A program made the translations under genes and the position numbers. From JAWXUD01 sp044432945 (GTDB taxonomy: Bacteria > Cyanobacteriota > Vampirovibrionia > Gastranaerophilales > Gastranaerophilaceae), in the NCBI GenBank assembly GCA_044432945.1, contig JAWXUD010000010.1, positions 1 through 56,945 on the forward strand: a DNA stretch of 56,945 bases, read 5' to 3'. Below the pieces are notes generated by a model that worked only from the letters and a program-made list of their open reading frames with translations, had not been told where the DNA came from and did not search any database. Positions 25,847 to 33,603 of this stretch are shown here, in pieces; within the stretch, counting starts at the first letter, position 1; every line of letters starts with the position of its first letter.

Positions 25847-27496
25847 GTGAAAATCAATCAAAACAGACAAAATCAAAATTATAATAAATATCCACAAAAA
25901 CAAAATCAGAACTTCACAGGTGCATTTGAAGTCATAAGTTCAGGTTTAAGATTTTTAGATACAAACCAGGCATGGGGTGCTAACGCTGTGGATTTAGGCT
26001 CTATGGTAATCCCTAGATCTTGTGTTGATACTGTTAATCGTGGACCTGAAGCTGGTGCTGAAACTGCTTTTCGTGAATCTACTGGTACTGCCAACCACTC
26101 ATTAATCGGGGTCTATGGCACAGGTGCAGGAATGGGATTGGCATACCTTTTTAACAAACAATACGGTATCAGAGCAGATAAAATCTTCGCTGATAATACC
26201 ACTACTGATATTATGGCAAAACATTATCAACAAGCTAGAAGCTCTAGTGATGACAAAGCTACTTTTATCCGTAAATATACTGATGAATTAGCTGAAAGCC
26301 TTCATTTCTTTAACACTGATGCTGGTACTGAAGATGGATTAGTTAAATTATCAAAAGAAACTAAAGAAGAATTTTCAAAAGCATTATCTGACAAACTAAT
26401 AAATGGCGAAAGCGAAGTTATCGATGAACCGTTTCAAAAATATCTTCATAGCTTGTTGACTTCTGACACTGGTGCTGAAAAGAAAATTGTTCTAAAAGGA
26501 TTTGAACAAGAATCTGAATTAAGTGCAAAAACATTAATATCTAACATGTACAACCTATCAAAAACTTTCATGAGCGAAAAAGTTGACAAAGTATTTACTG
26601 AAACAAAAGATATTGATGCAAATTCATTCATCAAAGGCATCAAAAAACTAAACGTTCAACGCTCTGTTGTAGGTCTTGGAATTGCTGCTGGAATTGGTTC
26701 ATCAGTTCAACCTATCAACATGTACATGTCTAAAAAACGTACAGGTAGCGATGGATTTGTTGGGGTTAAAGGACGCAAAAAAGATAATTCTACAGAATTT
26801 AAAATGCTCAAAGCTGGAGCTGCAGCAACTTTTGCACTTGGTATTCTTGCTACAATCACGACTAATCCTAAAAAATTCTTGAGCAAAATCCAATTCCAAG
26901 GAATGACACCTACTATGAATCAATTAAAATTGGTTTATGGTACAACTATTGCTTCAAGATTACTTTGTGCTCGTGACAAAGATGAACTTAGAGAATCTAG
27001 CGTTAAAGATACTTTAGGGTTTGCAAACCTATTAATTTTAGGGGCTTTAGTGACTAAAGGTTCAGCAAGAGCTATGGACAAATCTTTAATCAACGTAACT
27101 GAAAAGGGCAAGAAAAATGCGATGTCTTGGCTCACTAATTCTACACTAAAAACACGTGATGAGATTTTATTTGAATCATTAAAGAAAAAAGGAATTGAAA
27201 CTGTAAAAGATGGAAAAGCTATTCCTTTCAAAGAACTTATAAAATCTGCCGATAAAACAACTAAATCAAAATTAAACAAATTAAATATTTCACAAGCTAT
27301 CGGATATGTATATTCTGGATTAGTTTTAGGTGTTGCACTTCCAAAATTAAACATCTGGATGACTAATAAATCAGAAGAAAAACGTCAAGCTAAAATGAAA
27401 TTAGAAAATACAAATGGACAAAACACTGCTCTTAACAAGTCAGAAGAGCTAATGCTTCAAGCAGAAAATTTAGAGTTTTTAAGCAAATTCATGTAA
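25847..27496 (+). CDS. lineage-specific 549-residue protein with F-x-G motif (copy 2)
   Basis: This is a diverged tandem paralog of the gene just upstream and has exactly the same length, 549 residues. The N-terminus is Gln/Asn-rich and ends in QNFTGAFEV (F23-T-G). Matching blocks are VDLGSMVIPRSC, FRESTG, GIGSSVQPIN, QGMTPTMNQLKLVYGTTIASRL and SVKDTLGFANLLILGALVTKG. Hydrophobic stretches sit in the same places as in copy 1. The start is a GTG at 25847, 26 nt after the upstream stop, so the pair is one operon. Function is unknown; duplication with divergence suggests a structural or host-interaction role, but that is only a guess. Confidence 0.75.
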   Translation: MKINQNRQNQNYNKYPQKQNQNFTGAFEVISSGLRFLDTNQAWGANAVDLGSMVIPRSCVDTVNRGPEAGAETAFRESTGTANHSLIGVYGTGAGMGLAYLFNKQYGIRADKIFADNTTTDIMAKHYQQARSSSDDKATFIRKYTDELAESLHFFNTDAGTEDGLVKLSKETKEEFSKALSDKLINGESEVIDEPFQKYLHSLLTSDTGAEKKIVLKGFEQESELSAKTLISNMYNLSKTFMSEKVDKVFTETKDIDANSFIKGIKKLNVQRSVVGLGIAAGIGSSVQPINMYMSKKRTGSDGFVGVKGRKKDNSTEFKMLKAGAAATFALGILATITTNPKKFLSKIQFQGMTPTMNQLKLVYGTTIASRLLCARDKDELRESSVKDTLGFANLLILGALVTKGSARAMDKSLINVTEKGKKNAMSWLTNSTLKTRDEILFESLKKKGIETVKDGKAIPFKELIKSADKTTKSKLNKLNISQAIGYVYSGLVLGVALPKLNIWMTNKSEEKRQAKMKLENTNGQNTALNKSEELMLQAENLEFLSKFM

Positions 27497-27546
27497 CTTA
27501 AAATACTCTTATAACAATTAATTGGCTTGTGGTGCTATAAAACCTA

Positions 27547-28479
27547 TTAAACCAACTGAATACCCGCCCCACTAGCGACTTCAATAATCTCTTGCGTAAT
27601 CAGTGCTTGGCGAGTTTTGTTATATTCTATCGTTAAAGAATTAATCATTTTTTCAGCGTTTGTAGATGCAGAAGACATCGCTGTCATTTGTGCAGCCAAC
27701 TCACTTGCTTTTGCCTCTAGCAAAGCCTGATAAATAATATTAGATAAATAAAGCGGAACAACTTTTTGTAATACATGATGTGCGTCAGGCTCAAACTCCA
27801 TAATTGGTTCAAGCACGTTATCATGTAATTTTTCAGAATCTTCATCTAAAGATTTTAGCGGTAAAACTACCCAATTTTCTGTGAAATAACTCATCATGTT
27901 TTTAAAACGAGTTGTAATAATCTCTATTTTATCAATTTGATGATTGACATAATACTCAGCTATCTCATCAATAATCAACGCAGAACCTTCACCAGTCGGA
28001 TTGTTTGCAACTTCTAAATATGTTTTTTCAATAGAAACTCCCAAATCCTCACAGCGGCGTTTTAAAGCAGAAACCCCTTTTTGCCCAACAACAAAAAGCA
28101 AAGTTTTAATCCCCATAATATTATTTGCCTCTATTGTTTTAATAGTGTTACGAATGACATTCGCATTATAAGCACCCGACAAACCCTTATTTGAAGTTAC
28201 AACCACAAGCCCAACTGTTTTGACATCTCTAACCTGCAATAATTCAGGATAATTATCAATCGCAGATTTTATTTTCAAAGTTGAATTACAATAAGTTTCA
28301 ACGCTATCTAAAAGTTTTTTGAACATTAAAGTAAGCTCATAAGTAAAAGGACGTGAAGCTTTAACTGTATTTTCAGCCTTTTTAACCTTTGCCGCAGCAA
28401 CCATCTTCATTGCACGAGTAATCTTTTGGGTACTCTTAACACTGCTTATTCTGTTTTTAATATCTTTCAAATTAGCCAT
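27547..28479 (-). CDS. atpG: ATP synthase gamma subunit
   Basis: The central rotor shaft of F1 couples proton flow to catalysis. This 310-residue protein has the conserved N-terminal helix IKNRISSVKSTQKITRAMKMVAAAK and the C-terminal helix ATNAEKMINSLTIEYNKTRQALITQEI. It is the last gene of the operon, 12 nt after atpA. The beta and epsilon genes are not in the window, as in cyanobacteria where they lie apart. Confidence 0.97.
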   Translation of the reverse strand: MANLKDIKNRISSVKSTQKITRAMKMVAAAKVKKAENTVKASRPFTYELTLMFKKLLDSVETYCNSTLKIKSAIDNYPELLQVRDVKTVGLVVVTSNKGLSGAYNANVIRNTIKTIEANNIMGIKTLLFVVGQKGVSALKRRCEDLGVSIEKTYLEVANNPTGEGSALIIDEIAEYYVNHQIDKIEIITTRFKNMMSYFTENWVVLPLKSLDEDSEKLHDNVLEPIMEFEPDAHHVLQKVVPLYLSNIIYQALLEAKASELAAQMTAMSSASTNAEKMINSLTIEYNKTRQALITQEIIEVASGAGIQLV

Positions 28480-28491
28480 TTTTACCTTTTT

Positions 28492-30003
28492 TTAAAACGT
28501 TTTCTTAAACTCTTCAATAGTTGCTTTAAGTTTATTTTTATCCTCATCAGACAAAGCTGAACCAGCATTTAAGCTAACAGCCAAATCATTCAAATTAGAA
28601 TTAAAATAAACAAACCATTCTTTTTTAAATTTAGTCAAATCTGAATTTTTAATATCATCAAGCAAACCTTCATTCGCTGCAAACAATATGCCCACCTGTT
28701 CTGCAACGCTCAAAGGTGCGTATTGAGGCTGTTTAAGAACCTCAGTCAATTTCTCACCACGAAGCAATTGATTTTTTGTTGATTGATCCAAATCAGACGC
28801 AAATTGTGCAAATGCAGCAAGCTCATTGTATTGAGCCAAATCAAGTCTTAATTTACCTGCAACCTGTTTAATAGCCTTAGTTTGAGCTGCCCCACCAACA
28901 CGAGATACTGAAATCCCAGCATTAATCGCAGGTCTAACACCAGCATTAAAAAGATTTGACTCTAAGAAAATTTGTCCATCAGTAATAGAGATTACATTTG
29001 TAGGAATATAAGCAGAAACATCTCCTGCTTGAGTTTCAATAATTGGAAGTGCAGTGATACTTCCACCACCCAACTCATCACTCAATTTTACAGCACGCTC
29101 TAACAATCTTGAATGAAGATAGAAAACGTCCCCTGGATAAGCCTCACGACCTGGTGGTCTTTTCAATAACAAACTCATAGCACGATAAGCTTGAGCATGT
29201 TTACTTAAATCATCATAAATAATCAATACGTCTTTGCCCTGCTCCATAAATTCTTCACCAATAGCAACACCAGCAAATGGGGCAATATATTGTAATGGCG
29301 CACTTTCATTAGCAGTCGCAGAAACAATAATTGAATATTGCATAGCACCATGCTCCTCTAAAGTTTTAGCCAATTGTGCGACAGTTGAAGCTTTTTGACC
29401 AATTGCGACATAAATACAAATTACATCTTGCCCTTTTTGATTGATTATTGCATCGATAGCGATTGCAGTTTTTCCTGTCTGTCTATCACCAATAATCAAT
29501 TCACGCTGACCACGACCAATCGGAGTCAACGCATCAATCGAAGTTAACCCTGTTTGCAAAGGCTGATGAACTGATTTTCTAGTAACAATACCAGGTGCAA
29601 CACGTTCTATCGGACGAATTTTATTTGATTCAATTTCACCTTTACCATCAATAGGCTTACCAGTAGGATCAACAATTCTGCCAATCAAACCATCGCCTAC
29701 AGGCACAGAAGCAATTTCACCCGTAGTTTTAACAGTCATACCCTCTTTGATATGAGCATACTCACCCAAAATTACAATACCAACACTATCCTCATCAAGG
29801 TTAAGCGTAATACCTAAAGTGTTTTTACCATCTTCAAAAACTACAAGCTCGTTTGACATAACATTACCTAAGCCATATATTTTAGCGATACCATCACCAA
29901 CTTCAATAACTTTACCTGTGTTAACAATTTCTGTCTGTGCTTCAAAATTTTCTATTTTACTTTTAATAATTGTGCTTATTTCATCTGGTTTTATAAGTGC
30001 CAT
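28492..30003 (-). CDS. atpA: ATP synthase alpha subunit
   Basis: This 503-residue non-catalytic F1 subunit has the Walker A P-loop GDRQTGKTAI, LIIYDDLSKHAQAYR (Walker B) and the visual PGREAYPGDVFYLHSRLLERA segment. The arginine finger region follows in SVSRVGGAAQ. Length is normal. It lies 15 nt after atpH and before the gamma gene. Confidence 0.98.
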   Translation of the reverse strand: MALIKPDEISTIIKSKIENFEAQTEIVNTGKVIEVGDGIAKIYGLGNVMSNELVVFEDGKNTLGITLNLDEDSVGIVILGEYAHIKEGMTVKTTGEIASVPVGDGLIGRIVDPTGKPIDGKGEIESNKIRPIERVAPGIVTRKSVHQPLQTGLTSIDALTPIGRGQRELIIGDRQTGKTAIAIDAIINQKGQDVICIYVAIGQKASTVAQLAKTLEEHGAMQYSIIVSATANESAPLQYIAPFAGVAIGEEFMEQGKDVLIIYDDLSKHAQAYRAMSLLLKRPPGREAYPGDVFYLHSRLLERAVKLSDELGGGSITALPIIETQAGDVSAYIPTNVISITDGQIFLESNLFNAGVRPAINAGISVSRVGGAAQTKAIKQVAGKLRLDLAQYNELAAFAQFASDLDQSTKNQLLRGEKLTEVLKQPQYAPLSVAEQVGILFAANEGLLDDIKNSDLTKFKKEWFVYFNSNLNDLAVSLNAGSALSDEDKNKLKATIEEFKKTF

Positions 30004-30018
30004 AGTACCTTCCTTTTC

Positions 30019-30567
30019 CTATAATGATAGGTTACTTTTCATTTTTTCTATTTTATTTCTTAAACTTGTATCAATTATATTATCATCAATTTCCACAACC
30101 AACCCTGCAATAATACTCTCATCAATATTCCAATTAGCAATAATGTTTTTTGATAATTTATTTTGTAATTTTTCGACAACCAATCTTTTCTTTTCCTCTG
30201 ATAGTTCAATAGCAGAAGTCACATCAACTCGCTGAATACCATTAATCTTGTCTAATTCCATACGATAAGCCGAAACTATCTTATCAAATTCATCAAATCT
30301 ATTTTTTTCTATTAAAATCTTAAAAAAGTTAACGATGCTTTGATTAATCTCATTTTTAAAAACTTCTTCAATAATTTCATATTTAACTTGTAAATTTATG
30401 CTTGGATTTTTTAAAACTTTTTGCAAATCCAATGAACTATCGATGATTTCCTTTACAATTAAAAGATTTTCATAAATTTTCTCATAAGATATCCCAACAC
30501 TGTTAGCAACTTCAACTAGAGATGAAGCGTAATTCTTAGCAACCATTGAAATCTTGATTTGTACCAT
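30019..30567 (-). CDS. atpH: ATP synthase delta subunit
   Basis: This 182-residue OSCP/delta protein forms the top of the peripheral stalk, joining b/b' to alpha. VAKNYASSLVEVANSVG at the start and a C-terminal beta region with GLVVEIDDNIIDTSLRNKI are typical. It begins 1 nt after atpF's stop, so translation is coupled. Confidence 0.95.
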   Translation of the reverse strand: MVQIKISMVAKNYASSLVEVANSVGISYEKIYENLLIVKEIIDSSLDLQKVLKNPSINLQVKYEIIEEVFKNEINQSIVNFFKILIEKNRFDEFDKIVSAYRMELDKINGIQRVDVTSAIELSEEKKRLVVEKLQNKLSKNIIANWNIDESIIAGLVVEIDDNIIDTSLRNKIEKMKSNLSL

Positions 30568-30568
30568 A

Positions 30569-31081
30569 CTAAATCACCACCCCGTCTAGTTCTTGAATAC
30601 TTTCATCAATAAGTTTTTCATGAAGTTCAATTCTTTCTTTTAAAGCTTTTTCAATATTAGATTTAGCTAAATCAATTGCTGTTTTAGCAACCTGCTCTGA
30701 CAATTTGGTAGAAATAGTTTTTTCTTCACTTTCAATTGTCTTCTCAACGCTTGATTCAATCAAACTAATTTTAGAATTAGTATCATCGATTATTTGCTTT
30801 GCAATAATCTCTGCATGCGATTTCGCTTGCTCCAACCTTGATTTGACCTCTAAGTCAAGATTTTGAAATTCTTTTTTAGACTTTCCTAGCAATGTCTGTG
30901 CGTTTTTTTGCTCAGTTTTAGAGTTTTCAACACCCTGAATAATTTTTTGTTGCATAGTGCTAATACTAGATTTCAAATCAATTTTCACTACAATATATCT
31001 TAAAACAATCAACATCACCACGAAATTAAACGTGTTTGATTTTACAATCATGTGCCACAAATTTGTTATAAAATCCATCAA
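30569..31081 (-). CDS. atpF: ATP synthase b subunit
   Basis: This 170-residue peripheral-stalk subunit has one N-terminal membrane helix (about 18-36) and a long charged coiled-coil stalk. It is the second of two b-type genes; the order c-b'-b and the pairing with a different b-like protein identify it as b rather than b'. The ATG overlaps the b' stop by 4 bases. Confidence 0.92.
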   Translation of the reverse strand: MMDFITNLWHMIVKSNTFNFVVMLIVLRYIVVKIDLKSSISTMQQKIIQGVENSKTEQKNAQTLLGKSKKEFQNLDLEVKSRLEQAKSHAEIIAKQIIDDTNSKISLIESSVEKTIESEEKTISTKLSEQVAKTAIDLAKSNIEKALKERIELHEKLIDESIQELDGVVI

Positions 31082-31548
31082 TTCACCACCTGAGCCGTTT
31101 CTATAATATTTGAATTTGAAACATTAGCACTATCATCTAAAATCTTCGATGTAACCAATTTTGCGATATCAACAGCACTATCTGATAATTCTGATTGAGA
31201 GGTTTCCACCTGCTGATTAATCTCATCTTTTGCATTCTTAATCTTATCTAATGATAAAGCTTTTGTTTCATCTAATAAAATTTTAGATTTTTTATTCATC
31301 TCATCAGTCTTATCAGATATTATTTTTCTTGACTGAACCAACGCCCCATCAAGCTTTTCGTCTTTTTGCTTCAACAATTCATCTGATTTGTCGTTACATT
31401 TTTTCGCATCTTCATAATTAGTATCAACCAACCTTTTACGCTCATTCATCGCAGTCAAAATCGGCTTGTAAAATATCATATTCATAATGAATATAAAAAT
31501 CACAAAACTGATTAAAGATATTAAAAAAGTTGCATTAAATTCTAACAT
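31078..31548 (-). CDS. atpF': ATP synthase b' subunit
   Basis: This 156-residue b-type stalk protein has an N-terminal membrane helix (LISLISFVIFIFIMNMIF), KPILTAMNERKRLVD, and a long coiled coil. A second, diverged b subunit directly after atpE is characteristic of cyanobacteria and chloroplasts, where it pairs with b as a heterodimer. It lies 21 nt after atpE. Confidence 0.9.
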   Translation of the reverse strand: MLEFNATFLISLISFVIFIFIMNMIFYKPILTAMNERKRLVDTNYEDAKKCNDKSDELLKQKDEKLDGALVQSRKIISDKTDEMNKKSKILLDETKALSLDKIKNAKDEINQQVETSQSELSDSAVDIAKLVTSKILDDSANVSNSNIIETAQVVN

Positions 31549-31569
31549 GACAAATCCTTAAACTATTAC

Positions 31570-31809
31570 CTATGAAAAGATTAATAACAAAGCAACCAAT
31601 AAAGCATAAATAGCTGTTGCTTCTGCTAAACCAGCACCGATAATGAAGTTTTTAAAAGCTTCATCTTTAATCTCAGGCTGTCTTGCTATCGCATCTAAAA
31701 CTCCTTTTGTAGCTATACCAAGCCCTAATCCACCGCCGATTGCACCAAATCCAATTGCAATACCTGCACCTAATTTTGCTAAATCCATTGTTGCTGTTTC
31801 TACTGCCAT
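31570..31809 (-). CDS. atpE: ATP synthase c subunit
   Basis: This 79-residue two-helix proteolipid forms the rotor ring. The ion-binding glutamate is Glu63 in LAEATAIYAL, and ARQPE marks the polar loop (42-46). In known Na+-dependent rings a glutamine sits in helix 1 and a Ser/Thr follows the glutamate. Here helix 1 has Leu30 at that position and Ala64 follows Glu63. The ring is therefore predicted to use H+. A glycine-rich packing motif GFGAIGGGLGLG is normal. Confidence 0.95.
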   Translation of the reverse strand: MAVETATMDLAKLGAGIAIGFGAIGGGLGLGIATKGVLDAIARQPEIKDEAFKNFIIGAGLAEATAIYALLVALLLIFS

Positions 31810-31836
31810 AATTTTTCTCCTTTATAAATTAGTCAA

Positions 31837-32523
31837 TTACTCTTTTACTGCCATTGATATATAAGTCATTGAAAGCAAGGTAAATACTAATGCCTGAATC
31901 AATGCTACAAATAATTCAAATAACATAAACGGCAATGGTGCAAAATAAGCAACCATGCCTAATATTGTAAACACCAAAACTTCGCCCGCAAAAATATTTG
32001 CAAAAAGTCGAAGTGCTAGTGAAAACGGTCTAACAAATAGTTCTAAGGTATCGACAAGGGTTATTATAATCCCGTCAACACCAAATCCGTGAACAAAAAA
32101 GTGTCCACCTTTTTTCTTAACACCATAATATATATAATATAGCGAAACCACAATTGCCATTGCAGCCGTAAGATTAATGTCGTTAGTCGGAGAAGCCAAC
32201 TCGCCAACTTGAAGATGTACCAAATGCCAAGGAAGCTGACCCGCCAAATTCGCTGTCAATATAAACATAAACAATGTTAACAACAAAGGCAAATGTTTTT
32301 TTGTTTCATCATCACCCATGTTCGCTTTGGAAATATTAGCAAAATAATTTATCAATCCTTCTGATATCATCTGAAGCTTCGTTGGGATAATTGATATCTT
32401 ACGAGTAGCAATGAAGGCTATAATAATTAATAAAGCCATCGTAAACCACATTGTAATTAAAGTATCCATATTAAAATTAACAACATGCCCCGCTATATTT
32501 ATTGATTTAACCCAATGTTCCAT
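31837..32523 (-). CDS. atpB: ATP synthase a subunit
   Basis: This 228-residue membrane stator carries the proton half-channels. The essential arginine is in LALRLFANIFAGE. Five hydrophobic segments are visible, ending in ALVFTLLSMTYISMA. It is the first gene of the operon; no atpI precedes it. Its promoter is at 32550-32578. Confidence 0.96.
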   Translation of the reverse strand: MEHWVKSINIAGHVVNFNMDTLITMWFTMALLIIIAFIATRKISIIPTKLQMISEGLINYFANISKANMGDDETKKHLPLLLTLFMFILTANLAGQLPWHLVHLQVGELASPTNDINLTAAMAIVVSLYYIYYGVKKKGGHFFVHGFGVDGIIITLVDTLELFVRPFSLALRLFANIFAGEVLVFTILGMVAYFAPLPFMLFELFVALIQALVFTLLSMTYISMAVKE

Positions 32524-32549
32524 TTAGTATTCAACTCTCCTACTGATTA

Positions 32550-32578
32550 ATTTTAACACGCACCAAAAAAAATCGCAA
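32550..32578 (-). promoter_or_regulatory. promoter of the ATP synthase operon
   Basis: On the minus strand, TTGCGA (32578-32573), a 17-bp spacer and TAAAAT (32555-32550) precede atpB. AGGAGAG follows as the ribosome-binding site about 11 nt before the ATG. The region is shared with the divergent birA gene. Confidence 0.5.
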
Positions 32579-32635
32579 ATTATTTTTATTTATACTAAAA
32601 TGATTTCATAAACATTATTATTTTCAAGGGAGTAT

Positions 32636-33352
32636 ATGGATATAATTTTTTTAGAAGAAGTAGATTCTACAAACTCTTATGCTAAACAAAATATAAAAAA
32701 ACATGACGACAAAACAATTATTGTCGCAAAAAGACAAACCTCTGGACGTGGCAGACTTCAACGAAAATGGATTGATCTAGGTGAAGGCAATATTTTTTGC
32801 TCAATAATTTTAAAACCATCTAGCAGATTTAACGAAATTTATTCAAATCTTACACAATATCTTTGCGTCATATTATGCAGAATTCTTGAACAATATAACA
32901 TCACCCCAGAAATAAAATGGCCAAACGATATCCTCATTGATGGCGAAAAAATAGCAGGAATACTTTGTGAAACAATTATGCAAGGTGAAAACTTTAATGG
33001 ATTAGTATTAGGATTTGGAATTAATCTCAAAGCAACAATCGAAAATCTAGCACATATCGACAAAAAAGCAACCGCTCTAAATTTAAAAACAAACAACAAT
33101 ATAAATACACAAGATTTTTTGTTAAGTATTATAAACGCATTTTTTACAGATTATGAATCTTTTTTAAGCAACGGATTTATAAGTATAAAAGAAGAATATA
33201 TAAGCAAATCTAATTTTTTAGGCAAAGAAATAAGCGTAAATATATTGAATAATGTTAAAACAGGATTGGCAAAAGATATAACTAATAAGGGTGAATTGCT
33301 TTTAGTCAAAAATAATGATATAATAAATCTAACAATAGGAGAGATTATATGA
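32636..33352 (+). CDS. birA: biotin-protein ligase
   Basis: BirA activates biotin with ATP and attaches it to the lysine of acceptor proteins. This 238-residue, single-domain enzyme lacks the N-terminal DNA-binding domain of E. coli BirA. It has SGRGRLQRKW, GNIFCSIIL, KWPNDILIDGEKIAGILCE and GFGINL. Placed first in the oad operon, overlapping oadG by 4 bases, it most likely biotinylates OadA. AAGGGAG lies 3 nt before the ATG, which is unusually close. Confidence 0.94.
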   Translation: MDIIFLEEVDSTNSYAKQNIKKHDDKTIIVAKRQTSGRGRLQRKWIDLGEGNIFCSIILKPSSRFNEIYSNLTQYLCVILCRILEQYNITPEIKWPNDILIDGEKIAGILCETIMQGENFNGLVLGFGINLKATIENLAHIDKKATALNLKTNNNINTQDFLLSIINAFFTDYESFLSNGFISIKEEYISKSNFLGKEISVNILNNVKTGLAKDITNKGELLLVKNNDIINLTIGEII

Positions 33353-33576
33353 GCGAAAATCTAGCAGTAGGTTTACAACTACTTTTAATAGGCATGGGAA
33401 CTGTACTTTCATTTTTATGCATTCTTGTTATTTCTATGAAATGCATGTCTTGCGTTGTAGGATATTTAAACAAAATATTCCCTGAACCAATATTGGAAAC
33501 ACAACCAATAAAAGTACAAAATAACGAAGATGAAGCTATCGCAGTCGCACTAGCAACAATCATTGCAAAAAAATAG
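33349..33576 (+). CDS. oadG: OadG-type gamma subunit of the Na+-pumping decarboxylase
   Basis: This 75-residue protein has one N-terminal membrane helix (residues 8-30, LQLLLIGMGTVLSFLCILVISM), a short linker, and the C-terminal EAIAVALATIIAKK helix seen in OadG. It anchors the alpha subunit to the membrane beta subunit. It lies 28 nt upstream of oadA and overlaps birA. Confidence 0.85.
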   Translation: MSENLAVGLQLLLIGMGTVLSFLCILVISMKCMSCVVGYLNKIFPEPILETQPIKVQNNEDEAIAVALATIIAKK

Positions 33577-33603
33577 TTTAATAATAATTGAAAAGAGGAT
33601 AAT

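Noticed and set aside
31570..31809. Na+-type c-ring
   Set aside because: The Gln in helix 1 and Ser/Thr after Glu are absent, so Na+ binding is not supported.
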